The notes under the pieces: generated by a model
The model's database searches: none
Told to the model about the DNA's origin: nothing
The model's input: only the letters and a program-made list of their open reading frames with translations
In this document: positions 15,301 to 23,843 of the stretch, in pieces
How the letters are laid out: the number at the start of each line of letters is the position of its first letter
How positions within the stretch are numbered: the stretch's first letter is position 1
Made by a program: the position numbers and the translations under genes
Source of the DNA: Bacteroidales bacterium
Lineage (GTDB): Bacteria > Bacteroidota > Bacteroidia > Bacteroidales > Muribaculaceae
Assembly: GCA_900769345.1 (NCBI GenBank)
Contig: CAAGGJ010000083.1
Coordinates: 1-24,029 of the forward strand
Length of the DNA stretch: 24,029 nucleotides
Direction: 5' to 3'

Positions 15301-16320
15301 ATGAAAAAATTACTACTAACGGCTTTATTAGCCATCATTACCGCCAACTTGGCACACAGTCAATCAGAAGTTACAGAAACGAACAGATTGTCTAACGTAG
15401 ACATTTATTTTGGCAATTTAGTTCACGACCATGTTGCATTCAATGGAAAGGGTTCAATTTATTATTACGAATATAATGACAATTATACACAAAAGAAAAT
15501 CACTTTCTACAATGACGACATTCAAGAAACAGCATCTATCACAATCGATGGATATTCAGACAATTACACAATTTACAAATATCGCGAAACTGATGCAAGC
15601 GGGAATTGCACAGGAAAATGGATTGAAGAAAAGCATGATAGCGATTTAGATTTCGAAACTGATTTTGACTGCTATGATTCCGCTTTATCTGGAGATTACA
15701 ATTTAAGCTTTAGTCAAACATTATTCAATAATGATGAAAAATACGAGTATCTGGTACCAATATTTGACAAATTTGAGATTAAATATGTTTACGAATATGA
15801 TCGGGATTCCGATGGTGAAATAGACATAATCGAAGAAGAGTATAGTGCTTCTTATATAGGTTTCGATGTAAAAAACCAAGATGGAAACGTAGTATGCTCT
15901 ATACGACCAAAGCTCTCAAATGGGTTTAAGTTAAGCCATACCATCTGGCTACAAGTACTTGGTGGCAAAAAGTATTTAGTTCTTGAAGGTGAAAATGAAG
16001 ACTACAGCGAATGGGAATACATATACATCCTAATCAATCCAAACAATTCAAGTGTTCAACAAGTGGCTGAACCTATTCACACATCAGTGTTCCCAACCAT
16101 ACCTCGCCACAACGACATAATAAATGTGGAACTTGAAGGCAACGACAAACCTGGCGAAATTGTTGTAACCAACACCAACGGGCAAACTGTTTACAAGAAA
16201 AAAGTTGTTGCCGGCGAACGTCGCGTTCAGATCGACTCTCGTAGATTAAGCACTGGACTTAATATAATAAATGTAAACACAGGAAATTCTAAACAAAACT
16301 TTAAAGTAATTGTGAAGTAA
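15301..16320 (+). CDS. Secreted protein with T9SS type A sorting domain
   Basis: The 339-residue protein starts with a Sec signal peptide (MKKLLLTALLAIITANLAHS). The body (~25-255) is rich in Asp, Tyr, Glu and Asn and predicted beta-rich; I recognise no enzyme family. One segment, D167-R-D169-S-D171-G-E-I-D175, fits the calcium loop DxDxDGxxD. Residues ~262-339 match the type A C-terminal sorting domain of type IX secretion: VFPTIPRHNDIINVEL, VTNTNGQTVYKKKV, then the LSTGLNIINV...FKVIVK ending. It should be exported and then secreted or anchored at the cell surface. The coding sequence up to about 16070 is clearly more AT-rich than neighbouring genes, whereas the sorting domain is nearer the local composition, suggesting acquisition or domain replacement. 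It begins 24 bases after the T-tract of the structured RNA region. Confidence 0.85.
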   Translation: MKKLLLTALLAIITANLAHSQSEVTETNRLSNVDIYFGNLVHDHVAFNGKGSIYYYEYNDNYTQKKITFYNDDIQETASITIDGYSDNYTIYKYRETDASGNCTGKWIEEKHDSDLDFETDFDCYDSALSGDYNLSFSQTLFNNDEKYEYLVPIFDKFEIKYVYEYDRDSDGEIDIIEEEYSASYIGFDVKNQDGNVVCSIRPKLSNGFKLSHTIWLQVLGGKKYLVLEGENEDYSEWEYIYILINPNNSSVQQVAEPIHTSVFPTIPRHNDIINVELEGNDKPGEIVVTNTNGQTVYKKKVVAGERRVQIDSRRLSTGLNIINVNTGNSKQNFKVIVK

Positions 16321-16323
16321 CCT

Positions 16324-16347
16324 CTTACTAATACACTTACTAATACA
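16324..16347 (+). repeat. Two tandem copies of a 12-bp unit
   Basis: CTTACTAATACA occurs twice in perfect head-to-tail order immediately after the stop codon of the T9SS protein gene. It may be replication slippage; no function is apparent. Confidence 0.7.
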
Positions 16348-16381
16348 TTACATATATTGCATAGAATTAAATCACACCTAC

Positions 16382-16417
16382 GGGGCACTTTTACTGCAAA
16401 GTGTCCCGATTTTTTTG
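16382..16417 (+). terminator. Intrinsic terminator before umuD
   Basis: GGG-CACTTT (16383-16391) pairs with AAAGTG-T-CCC (16398-16407, one bulged T), loop TACTGC, followed by a T-tract at 16410-16416. It ends transcription of the T9SS protein gene and abuts the umuD promoter. Confidence 0.8.
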
Positions 16418-16425
16418 TATTTTTG
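16418..16425 (+). promoter_or_regulatory. Bacteroidetes -7 box abutting the umuD start
   Basis: TATTTTTG matches TAnnTTTG and ends only 5 bases before the ATG at 16431. Transcription from it would begin at or within a few bases of the start codon, giving a leaderless or almost leaderless mRNA. No clear -33 TTTG is seen because the terminator occupies that place, and no LexA-type operator was recognised. Confidence 0.45.
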
Positions 16426-16430
16426 TGGTT

Positions 16431-16865
16431 ATGAACAATGAAATAGAAATAAAAAATATCGAAAATGCCGAGAATCTGCGTTTGGCGTCGTTCGGTTCGC
16501 GCATTCAAGCCGGGTTTCCGAGTCCGGCTCAAGACCTTTTCGGCGACACTTTCGATCTTTATAGCGAACTGATTCGCACCCCTGAGGCCACATTTTGCGC
16601 TCGCGTCACCGGCAACTCAATGATAGAGAGCGGCATCGGCGAGGGCGATATTCTCATCATCGACAAATCGCTCACTCCCCACGACGGCTGCATTGCCGTG
16701 TGCTTTGTCGACGGAGACTTTACGGTGAAAAAGATTGCCATTCGCGACAATGCCATATTTCTCGTACCGTCGAACCCAGCCTTCCCCGCCATTCGCATCA
16801 GCGAAGAGAACAATTTCCAGGTGTGGGGCGTGGTGAGCCATATCATTAAAAATGTACTTCGATAA
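16431..16865 (+). CDS. umuD: UmuD-like S24 peptidase subunit of DNA polymerase V
   Basis: The 144-residue protein is a LexA/UmuD-type self-cleaving Ser-Lys protease. QAGFPSPAQD matches the E. coli UmuD cleavage region (QCGFPSPAAD), so cleavage is expected between A27 and G28. The nucleophile is S63 in VTGNSMIESG and the general base K100 in GDFTVKKI. After RecA-stimulated cleavage, the shortened dimer joins UmuC as polymerase V. I chose ATG 16431 over the in-frame GTG at 16401, because the latter lies inside the terminator hairpin and its extra residues do not resemble UmuD. umuC follows after 28 bases. SOS control is known for the family; here no operator was recognised. Confidence 0.93.
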   Translation: MNNEIEIKNIENAENLRLASFGSRIQAGFPSPAQDLFGDTFDLYSELIRTPEATFCARVTGNSMIESGIGEGDILIIDKSLTPHDGCIAVCFVDGDFTVKKIAIRDNAIFLVPSNPAFPAIRISEENNFQVWGVVSHIIKNVLR

Positions 16866-16893
16866 TAGCCTCTGCTCATAATTTTCGACCGAT

Positions 16894-18198
16894 ATGATAT
16901 ACGGACTCGTAGACTGCAACAATTTTTTCGCCACTTGCGAACGGACATTCAACCCCTCGCTATGGGGAAAACCCGTAGTGGTGTTGTCGAACAACGACGG
17001 TTGCGTCATCTCGCGCAGCTACGAGGCGAAGGATTTGGGCATTCCCATGGGTTGCCCGGCATTTAAAATAAAAGAATATACCGATGCCTCGAAGGTTATT
17101 ATGATTTCGTGCCGTCATCAGCTCTACGGCGATATCTCGGCTCGAATAATGTCGATTGTGAGTCATCATGTGGAGAAAATTGAAATTTATTCCATCGACG
17201 AGGCCTTTTTTCGAATGCCCTATGCCGATGATGAGCGCAACACGGAGTTTGCATTGATGCTAACTCGCAAAATATTTCAATACACGGGCATCAGCGTGAG
17301 CATAGGTTTTGCCCCTACGCGCACACTGGCTAAGGTGGCATCGCATCTCGCCAAGAAAAAGCGTTCGCTGAGCGAAAATGTATATGCCCTCACCGACCAA
17401 GCCGACATCGAGGCTCAACTGGCTGTTCTGCCCGTGGACGATGTGTGGGGCATAGGCCGCCAGACCGCCGCTGCATTGAAATCGCAACGCATCAACACTG
17501 CTCTCGACTTTACCCGTATGCCTTCGATTTTCGTTCGCCGTCGCTACACCGTCACCGGATATCGCACTCAGTGCGAACTCAAAGGCGAGGATTGCACTGC
17601 CTTGGCAGCTGCCACCGTGGCGCATCAGTCGATTATGACTTCGCGATCGTTCGGCAAGACTATCAGTGGCAAGCAGGACCTAAACGATGCCGTGGTGTCG
17701 TTTGCAGGATTATCTGCCAAACGACTCCGTACACAAAATTCGGTGGCTTCGTCGGTAACCACTTTCGTGGCAAGCGACCGTTTCAGCGAGACCGAGCCAT
17801 ATTACAGCAATTCCTGTGAGATAAAATTGCCCACACCTACTTCGAGCACTCTCGAAATAGTGAAATATGCGGTAATGGCGATGAACCACATATTCCGTCC
17901 CGGCGTGAACTACAAAAGAGCCGGCGTGATGCTCTCGGGCATTAAACCCGCCACTGCCGTACAGCAAAACCTGTTTTCTGAGGTCGACCTCAATAAGCAC
18001 AACAAACTGATGCAGATAGTGGACCAAATCAACAGCCGATCGGGCACTTACTGCGTGGGGCTTGCTCCCGACCAAACGGCTCACAAATGGGCACCTTCGA
18101 AGAAATATAAATCATCGTCGTCAACATCATCTATCCACATCTTTTCGGCAATGGTGATACCGCAGGAAGCTAAAAGCACCAATTTCGACATCGACTAA
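16894..18198 (+). CDS. umuC: UmuC-like Y-family translesion DNA polymerase
   Basis: The 434-residue catalytic subunit of polymerase V copies past damaged bases. The palm motifs are intact: D7 in YGLVDCNNFFATCERTF and D102-E103 in YSIDEAFF. The N-terminal block WGKPVVVLSNNDGCVISRSY and the helix-hairpin-helix region PVDDVWGIGRQTAAAL are typical. The little-finger domain follows (~240-350). A short QQNLF motif at 357-361 corresponds to the QLNLF sliding-clamp-binding motif of UmuC and lies in the C-terminal region (DUF4113-like, NYKRAGVMLSGIKP). Length is close to E. coli UmuC (422). It is co-transcribed with umuD. Such pairs occur both on chromosomes and on integrative elements in Bacteroidetes; nothing here proves mobility. 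Confidence 0.96.
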   Translation: MIYGLVDCNNFFATCERTFNPSLWGKPVVVLSNNDGCVISRSYEAKDLGIPMGCPAFKIKEYTDASKVIMISCRHQLYGDISARIMSIVSHHVEKIEIYSIDEAFFRMPYADDERNTEFALMLTRKIFQYTGISVSIGFAPTRTLAKVASHLAKKKRSLSENVYALTDQADIEAQLAVLPVDDVWGIGRQTAAALKSQRINTALDFTRMPSIFVRRRYTVTGYRTQCELKGEDCTALAAATVAHQSIMTSRSFGKTISGKQDLNDAVVSFAGLSAKRLRTQNSVASSVTTFVASDRFSETEPYYSNSCEIKLPTPTSSTLEIVKYAVMAMNHIFRPGVNYKRAGVMLSGIKPATAVQQNLFSEVDLNKHNKLMQIVDQINSRSGTYCVGLAPDQTAHKWAPSKKYKSSSSTSSIHIFSAMVIPQEAKSTNFDID

Positions 18199-18227
18199 CC
18201 CTACTCTCAATTACAATCATAAATAAC

Positions 18228-19553
18228 ATGGACAGAAGAAAATTCATCAAATCATCGGCTCTCGCCGCTGCTGCAATAGGCGTAACACCCTATGTAAACG
18301 CGGCCAACACCGATGAACAACAACAAAACAAACCCACATCTGCTTCCAACCTTATCGATAGCGCTCCTGTGCTGCAAAACTATGCAGCCACGAGCATATG
18401 CGTGGCGTTCAGCGTTACCGATATGGCTAACGGCTATGTGGAATATGGCTTAATGCCCGACCTCAGCGATGCCGTGAAAGTGAAAAGCGGCGGATTTCGC
18501 GTCACCGATATGAATAACGAAGTGGTGCGAGTGCGCATCACCGGTCTCAAACCTGCCACTAAGTATTACTACCGCATCGGCGCCGACCGCATCAGCTATG
18601 GTGGCGGTTACAACATGAAAATTTTGGAATCGGTAACTATGCCCGACATCTACTCTTTTACCACCGCCGGAAAGGATGCCAAATCGCACTTCTGTGTTAT
18701 TAACGACACCCATGCCGACTGGGAAGCATTTGATGCCGTAACAAAAAAGACAGCCCAACTTTCGCCATCGTGCGTAATATGGAACGGCGATGCTTGCAAC
18801 ACCGAGGAATCTATCAAATCGCAAAAACAAATCTTCTTGAAACCCCAAATTTCAAAAGATGGATATGCAGCCAACACACCCTATCTGTTCTGTCCCGGCA
18901 ACCACGACTTGCGCGGTATGGCCAACCGTAATCTCGAAAATGTGTGGATGTATCGCCAGCCCGAAGAACGCCTGAGTCGCGATTGGGACTTGGGTCGTAA
19001 CTTTGCCGTGCGCATGGGCGATATTGCACTCATCGGGCTCGACACTTGTGAGGATAAACTCGACTCTAACCCGCTCTTTGCCGGACTTTTCAATAGTCAA
19101 GCTTATCGCGAAGCTCAAACCGAATGGCTCCGTCACGCACTCAAGCAGAAAGAGATAGCTTCAGCTCCTCACATCGTGGCTTTTTGCCATATCCCGCTCT
19201 TCGATGACAATCCCAAACACAATCCCGGCGACGTGACTCCTGCCGACTACGACCCTGCTTACACTCACGACTTCGCTCTATGGCAACGCACTTGTGCCAA
19301 TATGTGGACTCCCCTGCTCCAAAAAGCCGGATGCAAACTTATCATCACAGCTCACATGCATAAATATCGCTTCGATGCCCCCGATGGCAATCGCAAATGG
19401 TCGCAAATAGTGGGCGGTGGCCACTCATTGTCGTCAAAATCGGAGTTCCCTACCGTCATAGAAGGAAAAGTGCAGAATGGCGAACTCATTATCACTGTTC
19501 ACAATATCGCAAAAGGCAACATCGAAGCCACTCACACTTTCAAAGCTCGATAA
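18228..19553 (+). CDS. Purple-acid-phosphatase-like metallophosphatase with Tat-like signal
   Basis: The 441-residue protein opens with MDRRKFIKSSALAAAAIG, a twin-arginine-style signal, so it probably acts in the periplasm or is lipid-free surface-exposed. A fibronectin-III-like N-terminal domain (~45-145, VRVRITGLKPATKYYYRIG) precedes a calcineurin-like phosphoesterase domain. Metal ligands are visible: NDTHAD (D160, H162), NGDAC (D188), GNHD (N225, H226), FCHIPLF (H321) and TAHMHKY (H376, H378). This order fits the purple acid phosphatase and related phosphodiesterase group; the substrate cannot be assigned. It starts 29 bases after umuC with no promoter box seen, so some read-through from umuDC is likely, but a functional link with repair is not implied. 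A hairpin terminator follows. Confidence 0.88.
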   Translation: MDRRKFIKSSALAAAAIGVTPYVNAANTDEQQQNKPTSASNLIDSAPVLQNYAATSICVAFSVTDMANGYVEYGLMPDLSDAVKVKSGGFRVTDMNNEVVRVRITGLKPATKYYYRIGADRISYGGGYNMKILESVTMPDIYSFTTAGKDAKSHFCVINDTHADWEAFDAVTKKTAQLSPSCVIWNGDACNTEESIKSQKQIFLKPQISKDGYAANTPYLFCPGNHDLRGMANRNLENVWMYRQPEERLSRDWDLGRNFAVRMGDIALIGLDTCEDKLDSNPLFAGLFNSQAYREAQTEWLRHALKQKEIASAPHIVAFCHIPLFDDNPKHNPGDVTPADYDPAYTHDFALWQRTCANMWTPLLQKAGCKLIITAHMHKYRFDAPDGNRKWSQIVGGGHSLSSKSEFPTVIEGKVQNGELIITVHNIAKGNIEATHTFKAR

Positions 19554-19576
19554 AGTAACAACTCTCACTCATTACC

Positions 19577-19618
19577 ACCGACCGGATGTCTCCACGATGC
19601 CCGATCGGTGCTTCTTTT
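19577..19618 (+). terminator. Probable terminator after the metallophosphatase gene
   Basis: ACCGACCGG (19577-19585) pairs with CCGATCGGT (19601-19609) with one C-A mismatch, followed by a weak T-rich stretch (GCTTCTTTTACT). Confidence 0.6.
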
Positions 19619-19675
19619 ACTATTATATTTGCCCACAAGTGCCATGCTTATTATCAAAATATTGGATAATTATGG

Positions 19676-19705
19676 TTGTCGCTTAAGAAAAAATCATTAA
19701 TTTTG
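19676..19705 (+). promoter_or_regulatory. Bacteroidetes promoter of cdsA
   Basis: GTTG (TTG at 19676-19678) and TAATTTTG (19698-19705) are 19 bases apart, matching the Bacteroidetes consensus in the -7 box and in spacing. The box ends 26 bases before the GTG start. Confidence 0.65.
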
Positions 19706-19731
19706 TAGATAGATAAAAAACTACTACTCAA

Positions 19732-20541
19732 GTGAAGAATTTTATAACTCGTACTCTCTCCGGAGCCGTATATGTGGCTCTGATTATTGCTTCAATTCTT
19801 GTAAGCAAATACACTTTTGTGGCATTTTTTGCAGTGCTCTTGCTCATAGCAATGAGCGAAACCAATCGCCTTATAGCCGACAAAGGCCAAAAGCCCGCAG
19901 TGGCACTGCTCGACCTCCTTGCCGGAGTTTCGATATTCTTCGCCACTTTTGCTGTCACCAATCTCGATATTTCAGTTAAAACAGCAGCCCTATGCCCCAT
20001 GATTCTCGTCATGGTGCGCCTCGTGGCAGGGCTGTATCTCAAAGAAGACTCAGCCATATTGTCGTGGGCAAAATCGTTCTTCAACATCTGCTATGTAGCA
20101 GTGCCGATGGCTACGCTTGCCTACATCTATTCCATTCAACCCATCTTAGCGCTCATAATGCTTGCGCTAATCTGGATTAACGACACAGGCGCATTCCTTG
20201 TGGGATGCAGCATAGGCAAGCACCGACTGTTTGAGCGCATCTCGCCCAAAAAGTCTTGGGAAGGATTTTTCGGCGGATTTGTGTTCTGCATCGCCGCAGG
20301 CGCTGCAGCAAACTTATATTTTAACGAAGAAAGTTGGCTGCCTTGGGCAGTGCTCGGCGCAGTGGTATCGATAGCCGCCACACTTGGCGACCTTATTGAG
20401 AGCCTCATCAAGCGCACCGTGGGCGTAAAAGACTCGGGCAACATTATGCCAGGGCACGGTGGCATACTCGACCGCATCGACTCGCTGCTGCTTGTAGCTC
20501 CCGCCACCCTGGTTTATCTCTTGTTTTTGAATTTATTGTAA
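19732..20541 (+). CDS. cdsA: Phosphatidate cytidylyltransferase
   Basis: The 269-residue inner-membrane enzyme makes CDP-diacylglycerol from phosphatidic acid and CTP, the branch point of phospholipid synthesis. About seven or eight hydrophobic segments are seen, starting at residue ~8. The family signature lies near the C-terminus: SLIKRTVGVKDSGNIMPGHG (residues 224-242 and on) followed by GILDRIDS with the metal-binding Asp pair D247 and D250. INDTGAFLVG and PKKSWEGFFGG are the other conserved blocks. The start is GTG at 19732; there is no upstream ATG, and the first transmembrane segment follows directly. purM starts 31 bases downstream on the same strand. Confidence 0.96.
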   Translation: MKNFITRTLSGAVYVALIIASILVSKYTFVAFFAVLLLIAMSETNRLIADKGQKPAVALLDLLAGVSIFFATFAVTNLDISVKTAALCPMILVMVRLVAGLYLKEDSAILSWAKSFFNICYVAVPMATLAYIYSIQPILALIMLALIWINDTGAFLVGCSIGKHRLFERISPKKSWEGFFGGFVFCIAAGAAANLYFNEESWLPWAVLGAVVSIAATLGDLIESLIKRTVGVKDSGNIMPGHGGILDRIDSLLLVAPATLVYLLFLNLL

Positions 20542-20572
20542 CAAAACACTATATAAAAAGTATATATCTCTT

Positions 20573-21742
20573 ATGAGTAATCAAAGGTACGACATGCGCG
20601 GCGTTTCGGCTTCGAAAGAAGATGTGCACAACGCCATAAAGAACATCGACAAGGGTCTTTACCCCAAAGCATTCTGTAAGATTATCCCCGACATCATTGG
20701 CGGCGACCCCGACTATTGCAACATTATGCACGCCGACGGCGCCGGAACCAAATCGTCGCTTGCCTATATCTATTGGAAAGAAACAGGCGATATGAGCGTA
20801 TGGAAAGGCATAGCTCAGGACTCGCTTATTATGAATATCGACGACCTGCTTTGCGTGGGCGCAACCGACAATATCCTCCTTTCGTCGACCATCGGCCGCA
20901 ACAAGAATCTCATCCCCGGTGAGGTGATTGCTGCTATCATCAACGGCACTCAGGAACTCATCGACGAACTCAAGGAACTGGGTGTTAACATCATCTCTAC
21001 CGGTGGCGAAACCGCCGACGTAGGCGACTTGGTGCGCACTATCATAGTAGACAGCACCGTAACTGCTCGTATGAAGCGCAGCGACGTAATCAACAATGCC
21101 AATATCGCCGACGGTGATGTGATAGTGGGCATCTCGTCGTGCGGACAAGCCTCCTACGAAAAATCATATAACGGCGGTATGGGCAGCAACGGCCTTACTT
21201 CGGCTCGTCACGACGTATTCGCCAAGTATCTCGCCAAGAAGTACCCCGAAAGCTTCGATCCTCAAGTTCCCGACGAACTCGTTTACTCGGGCAATGTGGC
21301 TCTCACCGATGCTGTGGATGGAGTAGATGTAAATGCCGGCAAATTGGTGCTTTCACCCACTCGCACCTATGCTCCTGTTATCAAAAAATTGCTCGACACT
21401 ATGCGTGCCGACATCCATGGCATGGTACACTGCTCGGGCGGTGCGCAAACCAAGATTATGCACTTCGTCACCAACAAACACGTCATCAAGGACAACCTAT
21501 TCCCCGTGCCTCCATTGTTTAAGTTGATTCAAGAGCAATCGGGCACCGACTGGAAGGAAATGTACAAGGTATTCAATATGGGTCACCGTATGGAAATCTA
21601 CCTACGCCCCGAAAAGGCTCAAGCAGTTATCGACATCGCCAACTCGTTCAACATCGATGCCCGAATAGTGGGTCGCGTGTGCGACGCTCCTGCCAACCAC
21701 CTTACCATTATCTCCGAAAAAGGCACTTTCGAATATGAATAA
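20573..21742 (+). CDS. purM: Phosphoribosylformylglycinamidine cyclo-ligase (AIR synthase), Bacteroidetes type
   Basis: The 389-residue protein belongs to the PurM/PurL ATP-binding superfamily. It should form 5-aminoimidazole ribonucleotide from FGAM and ATP, the fifth step of purine synthesis. Visible blocks: HADGAGTKSSLAY (residues 53-65; D55 to K60 correspond to DGVGTK), DSLIMNIDDLLCVGATDNIL, ISTGGETADVGDL (compare GGETAEMPG), and in the second domain VHCSGGAQTKIMHF and FNMGHRMEIYL (compare FNMGIGM). It is longer than the ~345 residues of E. coli PurM and its motifs diverge, as is usual in this phylum, where it is often labelled 'AIR synthase related protein'. Function as the main PurM is likely but not proven. 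It lies 31 bases after cdsA. Confidence 0.85.
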   Translation: MSNQRYDMRGVSASKEDVHNAIKNIDKGLYPKAFCKIIPDIIGGDPDYCNIMHADGAGTKSSLAYIYWKETGDMSVWKGIAQDSLIMNIDDLLCVGATDNILLSSTIGRNKNLIPGEVIAAIINGTQELIDELKELGVNIISTGGETADVGDLVRTIIVDSTVTARMKRSDVINNANIADGDVIVGISSCGQASYEKSYNGGMGSNGLTSARHDVFAKYLAKKYPESFDPQVPDELVYSGNVALTDAVDGVDVNAGKLVLSPTRTYAPVIKKLLDTMRADIHGMVHCSGGAQTKIMHFVTNKHVIKDNLFPVPPLFKLIQEQSGTDWKEMYKVFNMGHRMEIYLRPEKAQAVIDIANSFNIDARIVGRVCDAPANHLTIISEKGTFEYE

Positions 21743-21762
21743 TCGACCGTTCAATCGGTTGA
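21743..21762 (+). terminator. Weak hairpin after purM
   Basis: TCGACCG (21743-21749) pairs with CGGTTGA (21756-21762) around a six-base loop. No T-tract follows, so it may only attenuate or stabilise the transcript between purM and the lytic transglycosylase gene. Confidence 0.3.
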
Positions 21763-21781
21763 ATTAACACTTTAAATAATT

Positions 21782-23173
21782 ATGCGCAAACTATTGTGGC
21801 TCATAGCAGTAACGATGATAGCATCTATTGCTTCGTGCAGTAGATTGACTCACGGCGATGCTACGAGCCACAATTCCGTTATCCCCGATACGCTGCGCGT
21901 GGGTACGCTTTACAGCCCCACATCATTTTTCCTCTTCCGTGGCGACACTATGGGGTATGAATACGACAGAATCTGCAGTTTCGCCAAAGCCAAAGGAGTA
22001 GCTACGAAGTTTGTCATCGCAAGCAATCTGCAGTCGCTCATAACCATGCTCGACAGCGGCACAATCGACATTATCGCTTACGAGGTGCCTATCACAAGCG
22101 AATATCGCAAACAAGTGCTCAACTGCGGTAGCGAAAATATCACCTACCAAGTGTTGGTGCAACCTAAAAGTGATACTTTAATCACTGATGTTATACAGCT
22201 GATTAATAAAGATGTATATGTAGAGCACATGTCGAAATACGAAGCCCGTCTGCGCAACCTTGACGAGGAAATAGGCGGTGGTATTCGCATACATTCTTTA
22301 GACGAAGACACCATCACCTCGGAGGATCTTATAGAACGCGTAGCTAACGGAAAAATTCCGCTTACCATAGTTAATAGCGACATTGCGCTCATCAATCAGA
22401 CATATTATCGCAACATCAACATCGACTTACAAGTAAGTTTTCCGCAACGCGCTTCTTGGGCTGTAAAAAAAGACAATCAAGCACTTGCCGACAGCATCTC
22501 TACTTGGAGTAGCCTTGCCGAAAGCGGCTCTGCCGATAAGCAGATGCTACGCCGCTACTTCGAGATGAGCAAAACAGGCGCTTCGCCGGCAGGACTCTCT
22601 GATGCAAAATCCATCATTTCGGCAAAGCACGGCATAATATCTGACTACGATATCTATTTCCGCCGTCACGGCAATGATAAAGGCATCGACTGGCGCTTGC
22701 TGGCAGCCATAGGTTGGGTGGAATCGCAATTCCGCAACGATGTAGTGTCGTGGGCAGGCGCTCGAGGCATTATGCAAATTATGCCTCGCACAGCTCGAGC
22801 TCATGGTCTTGAACTCGAGAATATCGAAGATCCCGACCTAAATATACAAGTAGCGGCCGACATCATTAAGACGCTCGACCGAATCTTGCGCAAGCGCGTG
22901 AGCGACCCCGATGAACGCCTAAAATTTGTGCTCGCAGCCTACAATGCCGGCATAGGACACATACTCGACGCCATAGCTCTCGCCGAAAAATTTCACAAGA
23001 GCCCCAATGTCTGGAACAACAATGTGCAAGAAGCTCTCTTAATGAAGGCTAATCCGCAGTTCTACAACGACAGCGTGTGCCGAAACGGTTATTTTCGCGG
23101 TCGCCAAACTGTGGAATATGTTTCAAATGTTTCGCATTATTATTCGCTTTATTGTTCGAAAATAAAAAAATAG
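21782..23173 (+). CDS. MltF-like membrane-bound lytic transglycosylase lipoprotein
   Basis: The 463-residue protein has a lipoprotein signal (MRKLLWLIAVTMIASIASC, lipid on Cys19). Residues ~35-250 form a solute-binding-protein-like domain (SBP_bac_3 type: LRVGTLYSPTSFFLF, GYEYDRICSFAKAKGV, IDIIAYEVPITSEY). Residues ~285-455 form an SLT (lysozyme-like) domain with catalytic Glu314 in AIGWVESQFRNDVVSWAGAR, then GIMQIMPRTARAHG and AAYNAGIGHI. This two-domain layout is that of MltF, which cleaves peptidoglycan strands to 1,6-anhydro ends; the SBP domain regulates it in relatives by sensing muropeptides. Location should be the inner face of the outer membrane. It starts 39 bases after purM. All catalytic-domain blocks are intact. 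Confidence 0.93.
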   Translation: MRKLLWLIAVTMIASIASCSRLTHGDATSHNSVIPDTLRVGTLYSPTSFFLFRGDTMGYEYDRICSFAKAKGVATKFVIASNLQSLITMLDSGTIDIIAYEVPITSEYRKQVLNCGSENITYQVLVQPKSDTLITDVIQLINKDVYVEHMSKYEARLRNLDEEIGGGIRIHSLDEDTITSEDLIERVANGKIPLTIVNSDIALINQTYYRNINIDLQVSFPQRASWAVKKDNQALADSISTWSSLAESGSADKQMLRRYFEMSKTGASPAGLSDAKSIISAKHGIISDYDIYFRRHGNDKGIDWRLLAAIGWVESQFRNDVVSWAGARGIMQIMPRTARAHGLELENIEDPDLNIQVAADIIKTLDRILRKRVSDPDERLKFVLAAYNAGIGHILDAIALAEKFHKSPNVWNNNVQEALLMKANPQFYNDSVCRNGYFRGRQTVEYVSNVSHYYSLYCSKIKK

Positions 23174-23216
23174 TATTATCTTTACACAGATTTTTAACCC
23201 AATAAAAGTTTATATT

Positions 23217-23765
23217 ATGAAAAAGTCTTATCTAACAATTGCACTTGCGCTCACATTAGCGTGCTCATTATCATTGAGTTCGTGCATCGGTAGCTTTGCT
23301 CTCACCAACAAAGTTTTAGACTGGAACCGCTCGGTAGGCAGCAAATTTGTCAACGAACTTGTGTTTGTGGCATTTTGGATTCTTCCCGTTTATGAAATCA
23401 CCGGTATCGCCGATATTCTCGTAATCAACACTATCGAGTTCTGGTCGGGCGACAATCCTGTGGCAAAGAACGAAACTAAGGTCATCGACGGCAAGGACGC
23501 AAAATACCTTGTTAAGCAAGACCCACAAGGTTACACCATCACCAACCTAAGCGACAACACTGAAGTACGCTTTGCTTTCGACGCTGCCGACAACTCATGG
23601 TCGATTAACGCCGGTGGTGAATCGCGCAAATTTATGACATTTGTCGATGATAGTCACGTGAAGATGATTACTCCATCGGGCAACTTCGAGACCGTAGAAC
23701 TTTCGCAAGCCGGAGTATATGCTTATCAGCAAATGGCTCAAGGTTCCAACTACGCTCTTCGTTAA
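23217..23765 (+). CDS. DUF3332 family lipoprotein
   Basis: The 182-residue protein has a signal peptide and a lipobox-like SLSSC, lipid on Cys23. The next section, SFALTNKVLDWNRSVGSKFV followed by NELVFVAFWILPVYEITGIA and a hydrophobic run to NTIEFWSGDNP, is the recognisable DUF3332 core (PF11810) and may form a membrane-associated hairpin (~45-75). The C-terminal half is a soluble beta-rich domain. Function is unknown. It starts 43 bases after the transglycosylase gene and is followed by a strong terminator. A degenerate -7-like TATCTTTA at 23177-23184 could give it its own promoter. Confidence 0.85.
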   Translation: MKKSYLTIALALTLACSLSLSSCIGSFALTNKVLDWNRSVGSKFVNELVFVAFWILPVYEITGIADILVINTIEFWSGDNPVAKNETKVIDGKDAKYLVKQDPQGYTITNLSDNTEVRFAFDAADNSWSINAGGESRKFMTFVDDSHVKMITPSGNFETVELSQAGVYAYQQMAQGSNYALR

Positions 23766-23812
23766 TTTGAGTGAATTAATTCATGTATTAAAGGACTAAT
23801 ACTATTACAAGG

Positions 23813-23842
23813 CTGCCATCCCCCCGATGGCAGTCTTTTTTT
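23813..23842 (+). terminator. Intrinsic terminator, insertion site of the intron
   Basis: CTGCCATC (23813-23820) and GATGGCAG (23826-23833) make a perfect 8-bp stem with a CCCCC loop, followed by TCTTTTTTTT. It ends the DUF3332 unit. The group II intron starts within two bases of the T-tract. Confidence 0.93.
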
Positions 23843-23843
23843 G

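Noticed and set aside
16401..16430. GTG start ten codons upstream of umuD ATG
   Set aside because: It is inside the terminator hairpin, and the extra residues (MSRFFCIFVV) do not match the UmuD N-terminus.
20549..20565. ATATA/TATAT inverted repeat before purM
   Set aside because: It is a short AT-only palindrome expected by chance in an AT-rich gap; no operator function can be argued.
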